Source: Cytobacillus oceanisediminis (GTDB lineage: Bacteria; Bacillota; Bacilli; Bacillales; Cytobacillaceae). From it: a stretch of DNA of 64,000 nt. A program made the position numbers and the translations under genes. Below, in pieces: positions 28,528-37,396 of the stretch. Numbering within the stretch: position 1 is the stretch's first letter; each line of letters opens with the position of its first letter. The notes beneath the pieces were generated by a model. The model had not been told where the DNA came from. It did no database searches and saw only the letters and a program-made list of their open reading frames with translations. The stretch covers positions 4,147,501-4,211,500 of the forward strand of contig NZ_CP065511.1 of the NCBI RefSeq assembly GCF_022811925.1, in the 5' to 3' direction.

Positions 28528-29097
28528 ATGTGGGTTTATGAAAAGAAGCTGCAATATCCGGTGAGGGTAAGCACATGCAATCCCAAACTGGCAAAGTATC
28601 TAATTGAACAATATGGGGGAGCGGACGGTGAACTTGCTGCTGCCCTAAGATATTTGAATCAGCGCTATACCATTCCGGATAAGGTCATCGGACTTCTTAC
28701 AGATATCGGAACTGAGGAGTTTGCCCACCTGGAAATGATTGCAACAATGGTTTACAAATTAACAAAGGATGCTACGCCTGATCAAATGATAGCTGCCGGT
28801 CTCGACGCCCATTATGCCAACCATGATAATGCTCTGTTTTATAATAATGCTGCAGGTGTGCCTTGGACAGCTTCTTATATTCAGGCAAAGGGCGACCCTA
28901 TAGCAGACTTATACGAAGACATCGCTGCAGAAGAGAAAGCCCGGGCAACCTATCAGTGGATTATTAATATGAGTGATGACCCGGATTTAAATGACGGACT
29001 CCGGTTTTTAAGAGAAAGAGAGATTATCCATTCCCAGCGCTTCAGAGAAGCCGTGGAAATTCTTAAGGAAGAACGCGATAAAAAGAAATTCTTTTAA
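28528..29097 (+). CDS. cotJC: Spore coat protein CotJC, manganese catalase family
   Basis: 189 residues of a ferritin-like four-helix bundle in the manganese catalase family. Di-metal glutamates and histidines fall in AALRYLNQRYT, TEEFAHLEMIATMV, AAEEKARATYQW and REREIIHSQRF. Located in the spore coat, where it may remove peroxide. Ribosome binding site AGGGGGC precedes the ATG by about 10 bases. Last gene of cotJABC. Confidence 0.96.
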   Translation: MWVYEKKLQYPVRVSTCNPKLAKYLIEQYGGADGELAAALRYLNQRYTIPDKVIGLLTDIGTEEFAHLEMIATMVYKLTKDATPDQMIAAGLDAHYANHDNALFYNNAAGVPWTASYIQAKGDPIADLYEDIAAEEKARATYQWIINMSDDPDLNDGLRFLREREIIHSQRFREAVEILKEERDKKKFF

Positions 29098-29110
29098 AAC
29101 TATACTTAAC

Positions 29111-29140
29111 AAAAAAGAAGCAGACGGGCTGCTTCTTTTT
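29111..29140. terminator. Bidirectional terminator between cotJC and ypbF
   Basis: AAAGAAGCAG and CTGCTTCTTT flank a five-base loop, with A-run before and T-run after, so it can serve both convergent genes. Confidence 0.88.
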
Positions 29141-29154
29141 CCATTTACTGTGTG

Positions 29155-29613
29155 TCATTTATTCTCATGATAAAGATTTATATCATAATTTTTTTTCATC
29201 ATTTCGAAAACGGTATGGCGATTTTTCCATTCATCTTCTTTTTTCCAAAGGTCTTTGCTCTTATCAATTATTTCACACCTTAGGGCATGATATTCTTTTT
29301 CTGCTTTCTCCCTTTTTTCCCTCAGAAGATTCATAAGTCCATAAAGGCCAACCGTAAAAACAAGCAAATAGAAATTAGCTGACTGATTGACAAAAGCCGA
29401 AAACATGGATGCAAACGAGTAAGAGTAAGGCTGCATGACACTCTTATAAATATAAAAAAAGAATAAAAAAGAAATAAAAACAGTCGCCCACATGGCAATT
29501 AAATGCCAGGACTTGAATCGATCAAATTTTTGCTTTCTCTCTACTACTTTCTCAAGCATTTTTCTTGTAGCCTGGTCTGTACGTTCGTCAAGCATTCTAA
29601 TCGGCGATTCCAA
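29155..29613 (-). CDS. ypbF: DUF2663 membrane protein YpbF
   Basis: About 152 residues with two membrane helices (about 36-58 and 82-102) and a charged coiled-coil-like C-terminal half (EKREKAEKEYHALRCEIIDK). Matches YpbF (DUF2663) in position after ypbE. The TTG at 29613 has GGGAGGG at ideal spacing, whereas the ATG at 29634 lies before that ribosome binding site and the next ATG at 29574 lacks one. Function unknown. Confidence 0.78.
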   Translation of the reverse strand: MESPIRMLDERTDQATRKMLEKVVERKQKFDRFKSWHLIAMWATVFISFLFFFYIYKSVMQPYSYSFASMFSAFVNQSANFYLLVFTVGLYGLMNLLREKREKAEKEYHALRCEIIDKSKDLWKKEDEWKNRHTVFEMMKKNYDINLYHENK

Positions 29614-29705
29614 AACTCTCCCTCCCTTTCTCAATAATGTATGAGCTTGTACATTATTATATGACTAAGAAGGAGAGGCGGCTGCCGCACCTGTTTTCGA
29701 TCCTT

Positions 29706-30434
29706 TTATTGTTCAAGCGGAATCTTTAATACCTGGCCCGTTTGTATCTCATTCGACGGCAAATTGTTGGCTTGCTTTATTTTTTCAATTCCCGACTGGG
29801 ATTTATAATAGGTCATGGCAATTCTAAAAATTGTTTCCTTTGGTTTAACCGTATGGTAAACAACTTTGCCTTCCTTTTTTAATTCTTCCTGTTCCTGTGT
29901 CCCGGCTGTTTTGGAAGAGTCTGTGGTTTCAGGAGCTGTTTGCTGGGCTTGCTTTTTGGGTTCAGCTCTTTTATCTTCTATATCAGTCTTTTGAGGGGAC
30001 TGTTTTTCCTGCCGGACTTTGGCATCTTCTTTTTCTTGAACGCCCTCAGCTTTTTCAGGTTTCTCAGGTTCCTGGGATTCCGGCTCTTCTCTTACTTCTA
30101 TAGTTGTCCCTTTATCTTCATCATTTGTGGCAAAAACGACCGTTTCAGAACCGGTTTCCTCAATTTCTGCATTTAACCCGGCATTGATGCTTTTATCACT
30201 ACTTACATATTGATAAATACTGAAAATGGTGATAGGCAGAAGGATAAAGAATAAAGCAAGCAGGCGAATAACAGGGTATTTAATCTTCCATTTACTCTTT
30301 TTTCTTTTTTCCTGATGAACACGGCTCCGTGGCGGCAAGGCGGATTTTTGCCCTCTATTTTCCGTTTCCTGTTTTCGGTCAATCTTCTTACGGAGTCTTT
30401 CAGCTTGATCTCTATAAGGGTCTTCTTTATTCAT
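29706..30434 (-). CDS. ypbE: LysM-domain membrane protein YpbE
   Basis: 242 residues in a type II arrangement: a basic cytoplasmic N terminus (about 1-52), one membrane helix (about 53-73), a long acidic and Gln/Pro-rich spacer (about 85-190) and one C-terminal LysM domain (HTVKPKETIFRIAMTYYKS...GQVLKIP, about 194-240) that should bind peptidoglycan outside the membrane. Upstream neighbour ypbD and downstream ypbF as in B. subtilis. Function unknown. Confidence 0.87.
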   Translation of the reverse strand: MNKEDPYRDQAERLRKKIDRKQETENRGQKSALPPRSRVHQEKRKKSKWKIKYPVIRLLALFFILLPITIFSIYQYVSSDKSINAGLNAEIEETGSETVVFATNDEDKGTTIEVREEPESQEPEKPEKAEGVQEKEDAKVRQEKQSPQKTDIEDKRAEPKKQAQQTAPETTDSSKTAGTQEQEELKKEGKVVYHTVKPKETIFRIAMTYYKSQSGIEKIKQANNLPSNEIQTGQVLKIPLEQ

Positions 30435-30489
30435 GTTTCATCCCTTTCTGTAATAAAAAAATCATAAGAAGTATATTTTGATACTGCTG

Positions 30490-31113
30490 TTAATTATCGT
30501 TAATTACATTCTCCTCTTCCGCTTTCCTTTTAGATTTTACCAGGTAACGTTTTCGAATAAGAATACCAAGAAGAAAGTCAATCAGAAAATGCATAACAAT
30601 CGTAACAAGCAAATTATTGGTTATATGATAAATATAACCTATTAAAAAGCTTAATGTAATAATATTTACAAACAAAAACCAATTAAAAAGATATCGGTAA
30701 TGAACAAGCGCAAAAATAAGACTTGAGATAGCAAGGCCGAAATGAGTCTGAATGACACCCCTGAATAGAAGTTCTTCACTAAAAGCCACCACTGCAGCTA
30801 TAAAAGCAATATGGAGAAAACTGCGATTTTGAAAGATTTTCTCATTTAATCCTCCATCATCATACAAATTTTCTGGAAGAACCTTCATCAAGACGATATC
30901 AATCAGGACAACTGCCGCTCCTGCCGCCGCTCCAATTACAAGAACATTTATATCATTGAATACAAAAAGAGCTTGGAATTCCTCAAAACTATTAAACAAT
31001 ATTATACTTAGAATCAAAGAAATGGATAAAATAAGCACCTGTGTAAGATAAAGATGAAATAATAGTTCCTTGTCTGTCAATTCCTTAATGATGTCCGCGT
31101 ATCTTTTTCTCAT
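30490..31113 (-). CDS. ypbD: CPBP-family intramembrane protease YpbD
   Basis: A 207-residue integral membrane protein of the CPBP/Abi (CAAX protease-like) family. The diagnostic motifs are FSEELLFRGVIQ (paired glutamates and arginine), FALVHYRY (FxxxH) and the C-terminal VTIVMHFLIDFLLG (HxxxN/D type). Substrate unknown. It starts 7 bp after recQ ends, so it is part of the ypbB-recQ-ypbD group. Confidence 0.87.
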   Translation of the reverse strand: MRKRYADIIKELTDKELLFHLYLTQVLILSISLILSIILFNSFEEFQALFVFNDINVLVIGAAAGAAVVLIDIVLMKVLPENLYDDGGLNEKIFQNRSFLHIAFIAAVVAFSEELLFRGVIQTHFGLAISSLIFALVHYRYLFNWFLFVNIITLSFLIGYIYHITNNLLVTIVMHFLIDFLLGILIRKRYLVKSKRKAEEENVINDN

Positions 31114-31119
31114 TTTGGT

Positions 31120-32619
31120 TCACTCACTTGGAATCAGGAGGTATTCTAAATGATTTTTCCAATCATACAGCGGGCTTTCCTGATTATCTGAATTTGTATT
31201 TCTTGTGAAATTTTCAAATTGCAAACCGCAAATATCGCAGCAGGATTGGACGGAGGCATTTTTTTCCTCATCAAAGTAGGAAAGTATATTCTCTCTCCGA
31301 CATGTCTTCTTGTGTATCCACTTATATACTTCCTCAATGCTAACCCTTTTCAATTTGATTCTGCCTTCGTAATACACTTTCATCTCCTGCAGAATCCTTC
31401 TGTAATCGAGTCCAGATTTGCTTTTCCGCTCAAAAAAGTCATTAAATATTCTCCACTGAACATCGGTTAAACCGGAACGCTGCTTAATTTGCTCTTCAAA
31501 TGGTCCAATATTCAGGATCGCATTTGGGTTTTCTTCTACCCATTCCCTGATCCAATCAATTTGTGCTTTGTCAGGCAATTCACTTTCTGCAAGCTGTATG
31601 GGAAGCTGCTCATCACCCGGTGCATAGAGCATGATGGCTATACTTTGATTTCCATCTCTCCCTGCCCTCCCAATTTCCTGCAGGTAGGATTCAATCTGAA
31701 GAGGCATATGAAAGTGTATTACATACCTGATATTATCTTTATTAATCCCCATGCCAAAGGCGCTTGTAGCACAAATAAGATCGAGCTGCCCATGAATAAA
31801 TTGCTGCTGCACAAGGATGCGGCTTTCCTGGTCCATTCCCCCATGGTAAGCCATCACTCTTTTGGCTCCTTTGTCCCTAAGCAGATCAGCTGTCTGTTCC
31901 GCCATTTTTTTGCTGGAAAAATAAATAATTCCAGGACCCTGAAGGATTTCAGCAAGCTCCACAAGTCTATCTGTTTTTTTACGGAAATTATCTAACTTTT
32001 CTACAGATAATGCAATATTAGGTCGGTCAACGGAGTAAATAAATTCGCTGCAGTCCAGTATGCCAAGTGACTTTTTTATATCTGCTTTAACGTCAGGGGT
32101 AGCTGTAGCAGTTAAAGCCAGTGTAACCGGGTTCCCGATAATTTTTCTGACTTCGCCAAGCTTTAAATAATCGGGCCTGAAATCATATCCCCATTGGGAG
32201 ATACAATGAGCTTCATCCACAACAAATAAAGCAATGCGCAATTTCTTCAGCTGAGATAGTACTGATTCATAATAAAGCATTTCAGGTGAAATAAAGATAA
32301 ACTTATATTGATTCAGATGAATCAATGCCTGTTTTTTCTCTGCACGGGTTAAAAAAGAATTGAATGCAATCACCTTTTTTTCCCCATTCATCATAAGCTG
32401 TTCAGCCTGATCCTGCATCAGGGACAGCAAAGGAGATATAATAATCACCTGGCCTTCAATCATATATCCCGGCAGCTGATAACAGAGGGATTTTCCTGTA
32501 CCTGTAGGCAGCATGGCAACAGTATTTCTCCCTGAAAGCACAGATTCAATGATCTCCTTTTGTCCAGGTCTGAAGGAAGGATAGCCAAATTTGCTCTGCA
32601 ATACCGCTTCTAATCTCAT
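31120..32619 (-). CDS. recQ: RecQ-type DNA helicase (RecS-like)
   Basis: A 3'-5' superfamily 2 helicase of 499 residues. Walker A AMLPTGTGKSLCYQLPG (about 34-50), the DEAH box VVDEAHCISQWGYDF, motif III TATATPDV and the C-terminal QEIGRAGRDG are all intact; a zinc-binding region with C-R-R-E...CCDIC follows. There is no HRDC domain, so it is the short RecS type. Start overlaps the stop of ypbB by 4 bp (ATGA). B. subtilis RecS (YpbC) has the same neighbours. Confidence 0.95.
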   Translation of the reverse strand: MRLEAVLQSKFGYPSFRPGQKEIIESVLSGRNTVAMLPTGTGKSLCYQLPGYMIEGQVIIISPLLSLMQDQAEQLMMNGEKKVIAFNSFLTRAEKKQALIHLNQYKFIFISPEMLYYESVLSQLKKLRIALFVVDEAHCISQWGYDFRPDYLKLGEVRKIIGNPVTLALTATATPDVKADIKKSLGILDCSEFIYSVDRPNIALSVEKLDNFRKKTDRLVELAEILQGPGIIYFSSKKMAEQTADLLRDKGAKRVMAYHGGMDQESRILVQQQFIHGQLDLICATSAFGMGINKDNIRYVIHFHMPLQIESYLQEIGRAGRDGNQSIAIMLYAPGDEQLPIQLAESELPDKAQIDWIREWVEENPNAILNIGPFEEQIKQRSGLTDVQWRIFNDFFERKSKSGLDYRRILQEMKVYYEGRIKLKRVSIEEVYKWIHKKTCRRENILSYFDEEKNASVQSCCDICGLQFENFTRNTNSDNQESPLYDWKNHLEYLLIPSE

Positions 32620-33674
32620 TGTCCCTCTCCAAGCTTTGCCATGACTAATCTGATTTCAAAATAATCGGATTCCGGCACCATTTGACGTATTTGCTTTAAT
32701 TGCAATGAATCTGCACTGTTCGCTGCTTGAAGAATCAATTTCTGCTTCTTCTCCGATACATAGCGCGTGATATTAAAGCCGCTGTCATTTAACGCTACCT
32801 CCACCACATGATCCTCAATTGTGCTTTTTTTCAAGTTTCTCGTTTTCGCTATAACATCCAAATCCAGTCCCTGTTTTAGAAGTGTGTAAGTTCTTTGGGC
32901 CGACAACGTTAGCTGAACTTCATTTCCTGCCCCGCTCACTAATTTATCGATAAGCGGATATTCAGCAGCATTTTCTCTTACGCTTGCAAGAATATGATGA
33001 ATGGCTCCAAGGAACTGATGGTGGTAATAATCCTGCCTGATTCCCAGCTGTTCTGAAGCCTGAACAGCAGTGAGGCCAATACGGTTATAGCCCGTCAGCC
33101 TCAATGTCAGCACAGCAGGATTAATATCACTTAGTCTTTCGAGGCACTGGCAAAGTTCCCTGTTCAGCACACCCCCTACTTCCTCGCGGGCAAATCCAGA
33201 TGTTCTCAAAAAATTTTTCAGCCATTCATGAACATCTCTTTTTCTTTGAATAGGGAGGTATTTTACATTGTTATTATTTAAATGTGATATAACCTGAATT
33301 AAAAGAGTAATCCTCTCCCAAAACAAGTCACCTGCACTATGATACAGCCATCCGTTTAATGAAGACGGTATTGGACATTCTAAAAGAGACCTTTCCAGCT
33401 TTTCCTTACCCACTGCAGTCAAAATGTAATGCTTTTCATCAGTTGCAGTCATCCAGCTGCTGCTTACAATTTCTTGTGCAAGATGATCCAGAGCATCCCG
33501 GCTTAAACTTCCAAATGTTCGAAAAAGCGGGGTTAGTTGAAATAAATGAGCATCTTGGATGGTTTGGGAAGACTTTTTTCCATTCAGCAAATGCAAAATG
33601 GAATATATAGTTCTTTGTCCCTGTAATTCTTTAATACAGTACATTATTACAGTTTTCAAATAAGATCTTTCCAT
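32616..33674 (-). CDS. ypbB: YpbB, helix-turn-helix protein associated with RecQ
   Basis: 352 residues. The C-terminal part has the helix-turn-helix (about residues 255-300, TYTLLKQGLDLDVIAKTRNLKKSTIEDHVVEVALND) that resembles the C-terminal helix-turn-helix of some RecQ proteins; the N-terminal part is helical and of unknown function. The ATG at 33674 (MERSYLKTV) sits six bases after AAGGTG; a GTG within that site is rejected. Coupling to recQ by overlap suggests that the two proteins work together, which is inference. Confidence 0.86.
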   Translation of the reverse strand: MERSYLKTVIMYCIKELQGQRTIYSILHLLNGKKSSQTIQDAHLFQLTPLFRTFGSLSRDALDHLAQEIVSSSWMTATDEKHYILTAVGKEKLERSLLECPIPSSLNGWLYHSAGDLFWERITLLIQVISHLNNNNVKYLPIQRKRDVHEWLKNFLRTSGFAREEVGGVLNRELCQCLERLSDINPAVLTLRLTGYNRIGLTAVQASEQLGIRQDYYHHQFLGAIHHILASVRENAAEYPLIDKLVSGAGNEVQLTLSAQRTYTLLKQGLDLDVIAKTRNLKKSTIEDHVVEVALNDSGFNITRYVSEKKQKLILQAANSADSLQLKQIRQMVPESDYFEIRLVMAKLGEGQ

Positions 33675-33836
33675 TTTTTTCACCTTACGGCCAAAGATTT
33701 TTTTCTTGTTTTAATAAGCTTGTTCTCCTTCTTCCATTTTATCATGAAAGAAATCGGCAGGCCGTTTTTATTATTTTTTTAGAGGGTAAATTATGCCTAA
33801 ACCCTTATGTGATAAGCATTCTCAGTACATTTTCTA

Positions 33837-33865
33837 TTGAAAAGTTGAACATTCAGTTTTACAAT
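33837..33865 (+). promoter_or_regulatory. Sigma-A promoter of fer
   Basis: TTGAAA (33837-33842), 17-bp spacer, TACAAT (33860-33865), 70 bp before the fer start; no other gene in the 250-bp divergent gap to ypbB. Confidence 0.72.
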
Positions 33866-33907
33866 AGATGTGAGGAATGTGTTACCATCATCTTGATGGA
33901 CGATTAA

Positions 33908-34183
<276 letters not shown>

Positions 34184-34219
34184 TCCTTCAACCATACTTT
34201 ATCCTTTGTTAAGCTGCTG

Positions 34220-34249
34220 CTCCCTTTCGTCATGAAAGGGAGTTTTTTA
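34220..34249 (+). terminator. Terminator of fer
   Basis: CTCCCTTTC-GTCAT-GAAAGGGAG followed by TTTTTTAT. Confidence 0.92.
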
Positions 34250-34282
34250 TGTTAACTTTTAACAAGCTTGCATGGAGTGAAC

Positions 34283-34320
34283 AGAAAAAGCAGCGGCACA
34301 CATTTGCCGCTGCTTTAAAT
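34283..34320 (-). terminator. Terminator of ribU
   Basis: Stem AAAGCAGCGGCA/TGCCGCTGCTTT around a short loop, with T on the minus-strand exit side; it ends the ribU message. Confidence 0.88.
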
Positions 34321-34331
34321 TTATATATTAA

Positions 34332-34916
34332 TTATGCTGCGCTTTTGATAACAGCCTGCTTTTCCACCCAAGTTCTCATGCGTGTAAAAATAAGCATGAA
34401 AACAATTGAAATGATTAAACCTTTTAAAATATTGAATGGCAATATCCCTGTCACAATCATTGTTCTCATTTCAGGTGCTGACATTGCAGGGAAGTTAAGG
34501 AAGAATGTATATGCCGGCAGAATTACAAGGTAATTAAGCACACTCATTATGACAGCCATAACCATGGTGCCGATTACAAGCCCAAACGTCATGCCCTTTT
34601 TTGTTTTCAGCTTGCTGTACACATAATAAGTCGGCAGGACGAACAAAATGCCTGCGGCAAAGTTTGCAATATGCCCAACAGGTACTCCTGTTGCACTCCC
34701 TGTCATGAAGTAATCAAGAATATTCTTTATAAGTTCCACTAAAATCCCTGCTGCTGGACCAAAGATTAACGCTGCGATTAATGCAGGAATATCGCTGAAG
34801 TCAATCATCAGAAATTGCGGAAACGGCGGGATTGGGAAATTGAGCAGCATTAATACGTAAGAGATGCTGCTTAGCATTCCGATGGCAACCATAGTTTTGA
34901 TATTAAGTTTTTTCAA
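34332..34916 (-). CDS. ribU: ECF riboflavin transporter substrate-binding protein RibU (YpaA/FmnP)
   Basis: A 194-residue integral membrane S-component that binds riboflavin and works with the shared EcfAA'T energy-coupling module. About five or six hydrophobic segments are visible, with the family motifs LLNFPIPPFPQFL and DFSDIPALIAALIFGP near the N terminus and an S-component signature in the GHIANFAAG stretch. An FMN riboswitch lies directly upstream, so expression should fall when FMN is plentiful. B. subtilis ypaA has the same position after fer. Confidence 0.95.
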   Translation of the reverse strand: MKKLNIKTMVAIGMLSSISYVLMLLNFPIPPFPQFLMIDFSDIPALIAALIFGPAAGILVELIKNILDYFMTGSATGVPVGHIANFAAGILFVLPTYYVYSKLKTKKGMTFGLVIGTMVMAVIMSVLNYLVILPAYTFFLNFPAMSAPEMRTMIVTGILPFNILKGLIISIVFMLIFTRMRTWVEKQAVIKSAA

Positions 34917-34983
34917 GTTCCTCTCTCCTTTTTAGGACTATCTCTCCTAAAGAAGAAAGGTTCAGCAAAGCAAATGTCTTCAC

Positions 34984-35017
34984 AATAAATAACCCTCAAG
35001 CTAATATAACTTGAGGG
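34984..35017 (-). terminator. Terminator stem of the FMN riboswitch expression platform
   Basis: CCCTCAAG pairs with CTTGAGGG around TTATATTAG, followed by TTATTTATT on the minus strand. It lies between aptamer and ribU. Confidence 0.75.
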
Positions 35018-35040
35018 AGAGTTGCAAAGGCACGCTTAAT

Positions 35041-35070
35041 AACGTTCAAAACCTGCATTTTTTGAACGTC
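35041..35070 (-). other. Second hairpin in the FMN riboswitch platform
   Basis: ACGTTCAAAA and TTTTGAACGT form a 10-bp stem around AATGCAGG, directly downstream of the aptamer on the minus strand; a candidate switching helix. Confidence 0.55.
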
Positions 35071-35077
35071 TGCAGAA

Positions 35078-35247
35078 CCTCCATCTTCTCCCATCCAGAC
35101 TGTACTGTCGGCTTTGGAATCGCACCAAATCCTGCCCAAATTAACCGCAAAGCTTTTTATTCAAAAACTCTGCTCTCAGGCTCGCGGGCTTAGAGTCAAG
35201 AATGACCCGTCACCGCCGGTCGGGAATTTCACCCTGCCCCGAAGATA
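35078..35247 (-). ncRNA. FMN riboswitch (RFN element) controlling ribU
   Basis: On the minus strand the RFN core is complete: CTTCGGGGCAGGGTGAAATT opening, CCCGACCGGCGGT, the AGCCCGCGAGC stem, GATTTGGTG, and the closing GACAGTACAGTCTGGATGGG with AGAAGA. These are the hallmark blocks of the FMN aptamer. It is followed by two hairpins and then ribU, so FMN binding is expected to favour termination. Confidence 0.95.
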
Positions 35248-35359
35248 GACCGTATTTATTTATACAGATTAATTATACTGAAAAAAAGTTATTCTGTGAA
35301 GGGATATGTTTACCTGTCAGGTTTAGATCCATGCCAATACCCTTTCAGTTTTTTTAGAT

Positions 35360-35388
35360 AAAAAAAAAAGATGGCAAATAGCCATCCT
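35360..35388 (-). terminator. Terminator of the PHP phosphatase gene
   Basis: GATGGC-TATTT-GCCATC on the minus strand, followed by ten T. Confidence 0.85.
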
Positions 35389-35395
35389 TTATATA

Positions 35396-36208
35396 TTATC
35401 CAAGCGGATATTCCTTTCTTTCTCCTTTTGAGAAGGTCATGATGGACTTATACCCCACTTCTTTTGCAAGATCAATTGCCTTTTCAAAATCTGCACCTAC
35501 ATGTTCAGGAAAGTGCGCATCAGACGATAGAACAATCGGGATATTTTTTTCATGGCATTTCTGAAGAAGCCGTTTGTCCGGGTATAGTTCCCCCACTGGT
35601 TTTCGCAGACCAGCCGTGCTGATTTCAACACATGTCTTGGATTCTGCCAGCGCATTGGCTGCACGATCATATTGCTCCAGCAAAAATTCTTCGTCCTGTG
35701 GAACATATTTAAAAATTTTCACGAGGTCTAAATGGCCAACAATATCGAATAAATTTGACTGAGCCAGAGTGACCACCTGATCAAAATACTTTCGATATAC
35801 ATCATATAGATCCCGTTTATCCCATTCTTTTCTAAATTCAGCCAGGTCTATACCGAAATCTCCAATCCAATGAATGGATCCGATTACATAGTCAAAAGAA
35901 TAACTATTGATAAACTTCTCCATTTCACCATGTTTGCCGGGTGTGTAGTCCATTTCGATCGACATCTTCACATCTATGTCATTGCTCCAAGCTTCATGAA
36001 AAACATTCACATAGTCTTTCATATCATAAAAGCGCCTTTCGTTTACCCATGGATTCTGCAGGATGTCTGCTGTCTGGTAGAAATGATATGCATGCTCTGA
36101 AATTCCAAAAGATTCAATCCCTTTTTGAACTGCAGCATCTGTGAATTTCTTTAAATAATCCAGGCTCAACGTGCCATTTTCGAGATGATTATGATAGTCT
36201 GTAAGCAT
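35396..36208 (-). CDS. PHP-domain phosphoesterase, histidinol-phosphatase (HisJ) family
   Basis: 270 residues of the polymerase-and-histidinol-phosphatase fold. Metal ligands are visible in LTDYHNHLENG (near residue 5), GISEHAYH, IEMDYTPG, GSIHWIGD, GHLDLVKIF and LSSDAHFPEHVG. The family contains the monofunctional histidinol phosphatase of histidine synthesis, but no his gene is nearby, so the substrate is uncertain. ATG at 36208 follows GGGGGAG; 19 codons of longer frame upstream lack support. Confidence 0.85.
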   Translation of the reverse strand: MLTDYHNHLENGTLSLDYLKKFTDAAVQKGIESFGISEHAYHFYQTADILQNPWVNERRFYDMKDYVNVFHEAWSNDIDVKMSIEMDYTPGKHGEMEKFINSYSFDYVIGSIHWIGDFGIDLAEFRKEWDKRDLYDVYRKYFDQVVTLAQSNLFDIVGHLDLVKIFKYVPQDEEFLLEQYDRAANALAESKTCVEISTAGLRKPVGELYPDKRLLQKCHEKNIPIVLSSDAHFPEHVGADFEKAIDLAKEVGYKSIMTFSKGERKEYPLG

Positions 36209-36276
36209 TTCTAAACTCCCCCAGTTTTTTTCCCCATTATACTTTAAGGGAGTAAAGCGGTGCAATCATTTCTCTT

Positions 36277-37176
36277 CTATTTTTTGCGAATGATTAGAAT
36301 TTGTCCAATTTTTATAATATCTGAATCTGCATTATTTAAGTCTTTGATTGCTTCTGCTGTTGTATCATGCATTTTTGCTATAGAAGATAGAGTATCTCCC
36401 TGTTTAACAGTGTATTCTATAGATTTCTCGAGCTTTATCAATAGCTTTTGACCTGAAAAAATGTTATCAGGATTAATATTATTTAAATCCGCAATATCCC
36501 CGGCCTGCAGATTATAGTGTGCAGCAATAGACCATAATGTTTCCCCTGTTTTAACTATATGGTAAGTTTCCTCGGAATCATTTTTTATTTTCCCTGACTC
36601 AAAATTAGACGGCCGTGCTGAAACTTCACGCGCATTTTCATCTTTAATCACTGCATTTACAGCTTGTCCAACTTCTCCTATCCCAAATGCAACAGAGGGA
36701 TCAACCGCATTTATTTTATCAGCTGTCCATGCCTGTGTATGTATTTCAAAATGGAGATGCACCCCTGAGGAGTCACCCGTGCTTCCCATCAGTCCGATTT
36801 TCTGTCCCTGCACAACATTTTCACCTTCAGCAGAAAAGCGTTTATCCAGATGGGCGTATACTGTTTCAGTTTGGTTGTTATGTTTAATGAATATCACGTT
36901 CCCGTATGTTTGGGAATAATAAGACCTCGATACAAATCCTGCGTCAACAGAATAAACAGGAGACCCGGAATCTCCAGCTATATCGATGCCTTTATGCTGC
37001 CCTTCCCTTGTCCCAAACGTATCTGTAATTACACCATCTGCAGGCCATACCCAATGCTCTGTCAGTTCCGAAATTTTTGGCTCGGCAGCTTTAGAATGCT
37101 TCCCTCCCAGAAATAACAGACTCACACAAAGAGCCATTATTCCTGCGATAAAGAAACGTCTTATGTAATCCTTCAT
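36277..37176 (-). CDS. Exported M23 endopeptidase with two LysM domains
   Basis: 299 residues: signal peptide (about 1-31), a LytM/M23 zinc peptidase domain (about 45-160) with the ligands in HKGIDIAGD and HLHFEIH, then a linker and two LysM repeats (about 206-250 and 254-299) that bind peptidoglycan. It should cut peptide cross-bridges in the wall. SpoIIQ and other M23 proteins lack this C-terminal double LysM; the closest job description is a cell-wall or germination hydrolase. Monocistronic. Which process it serves is not visible. Confidence 0.88.
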   Translation of the reverse strand: MKDYIRRFFIAGIMALCVSLLFLGGKHSKAAEPKISELTEHWVWPADGVITDTFGTREGQHKGIDIAGDSGSPVYSVDAGFVSRSYYSQTYGNVIFIKHNNQTETVYAHLDKRFSAEGENVVQGQKIGLMGSTGDSSGVHLHFEIHTQAWTADKINAVDPSVAFGIGEVGQAVNAVIKDENAREVSARPSNFESGKIKNDSEETYHIVKTGETLWSIAAHYNLQAGDIADLNNINPDNIFSGQKLLIKLEKSIEYTVKQGDTLSSIAKMHDTTAEAIKDLNNADSDIIKIGQILIIRKK

Positions 37177-37366
37177 TCTTTTCCTCCTATATTGTCAGCT
37201 GAAATATCCGTACGAGTGCCTGTCATTGACCGCACTCTCTTTCACCCTATGACAGCTTGTACTCTTTTAGAACAATTAACAATAAAGCTCTTAAAAGCAC
37301 AGTTATTAGTATACTTCCAGCAGCATGGTTTTTATGCAGACCTGAGGGTTTTTTTATTCCTAAAAA

Positions 37367-37396
37367 AAGAAAGGCAGCCACATGGGCCGCCTCTCT
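37367..37396 (-). terminator. Terminator of rsiX
   Basis: GAGAGGCGGCC pairs with GGCTGCCTTTC around CATGT on the minus strand, followed by TTTTTTT; the stem touches the rsiX stop codon. Confidence 0.87.

Noticed and set aside
31489..31995. Plus-strand frame of 168 codons
   Set aside because: Antisense of recQ helicase motifs; no ribosome binding site.
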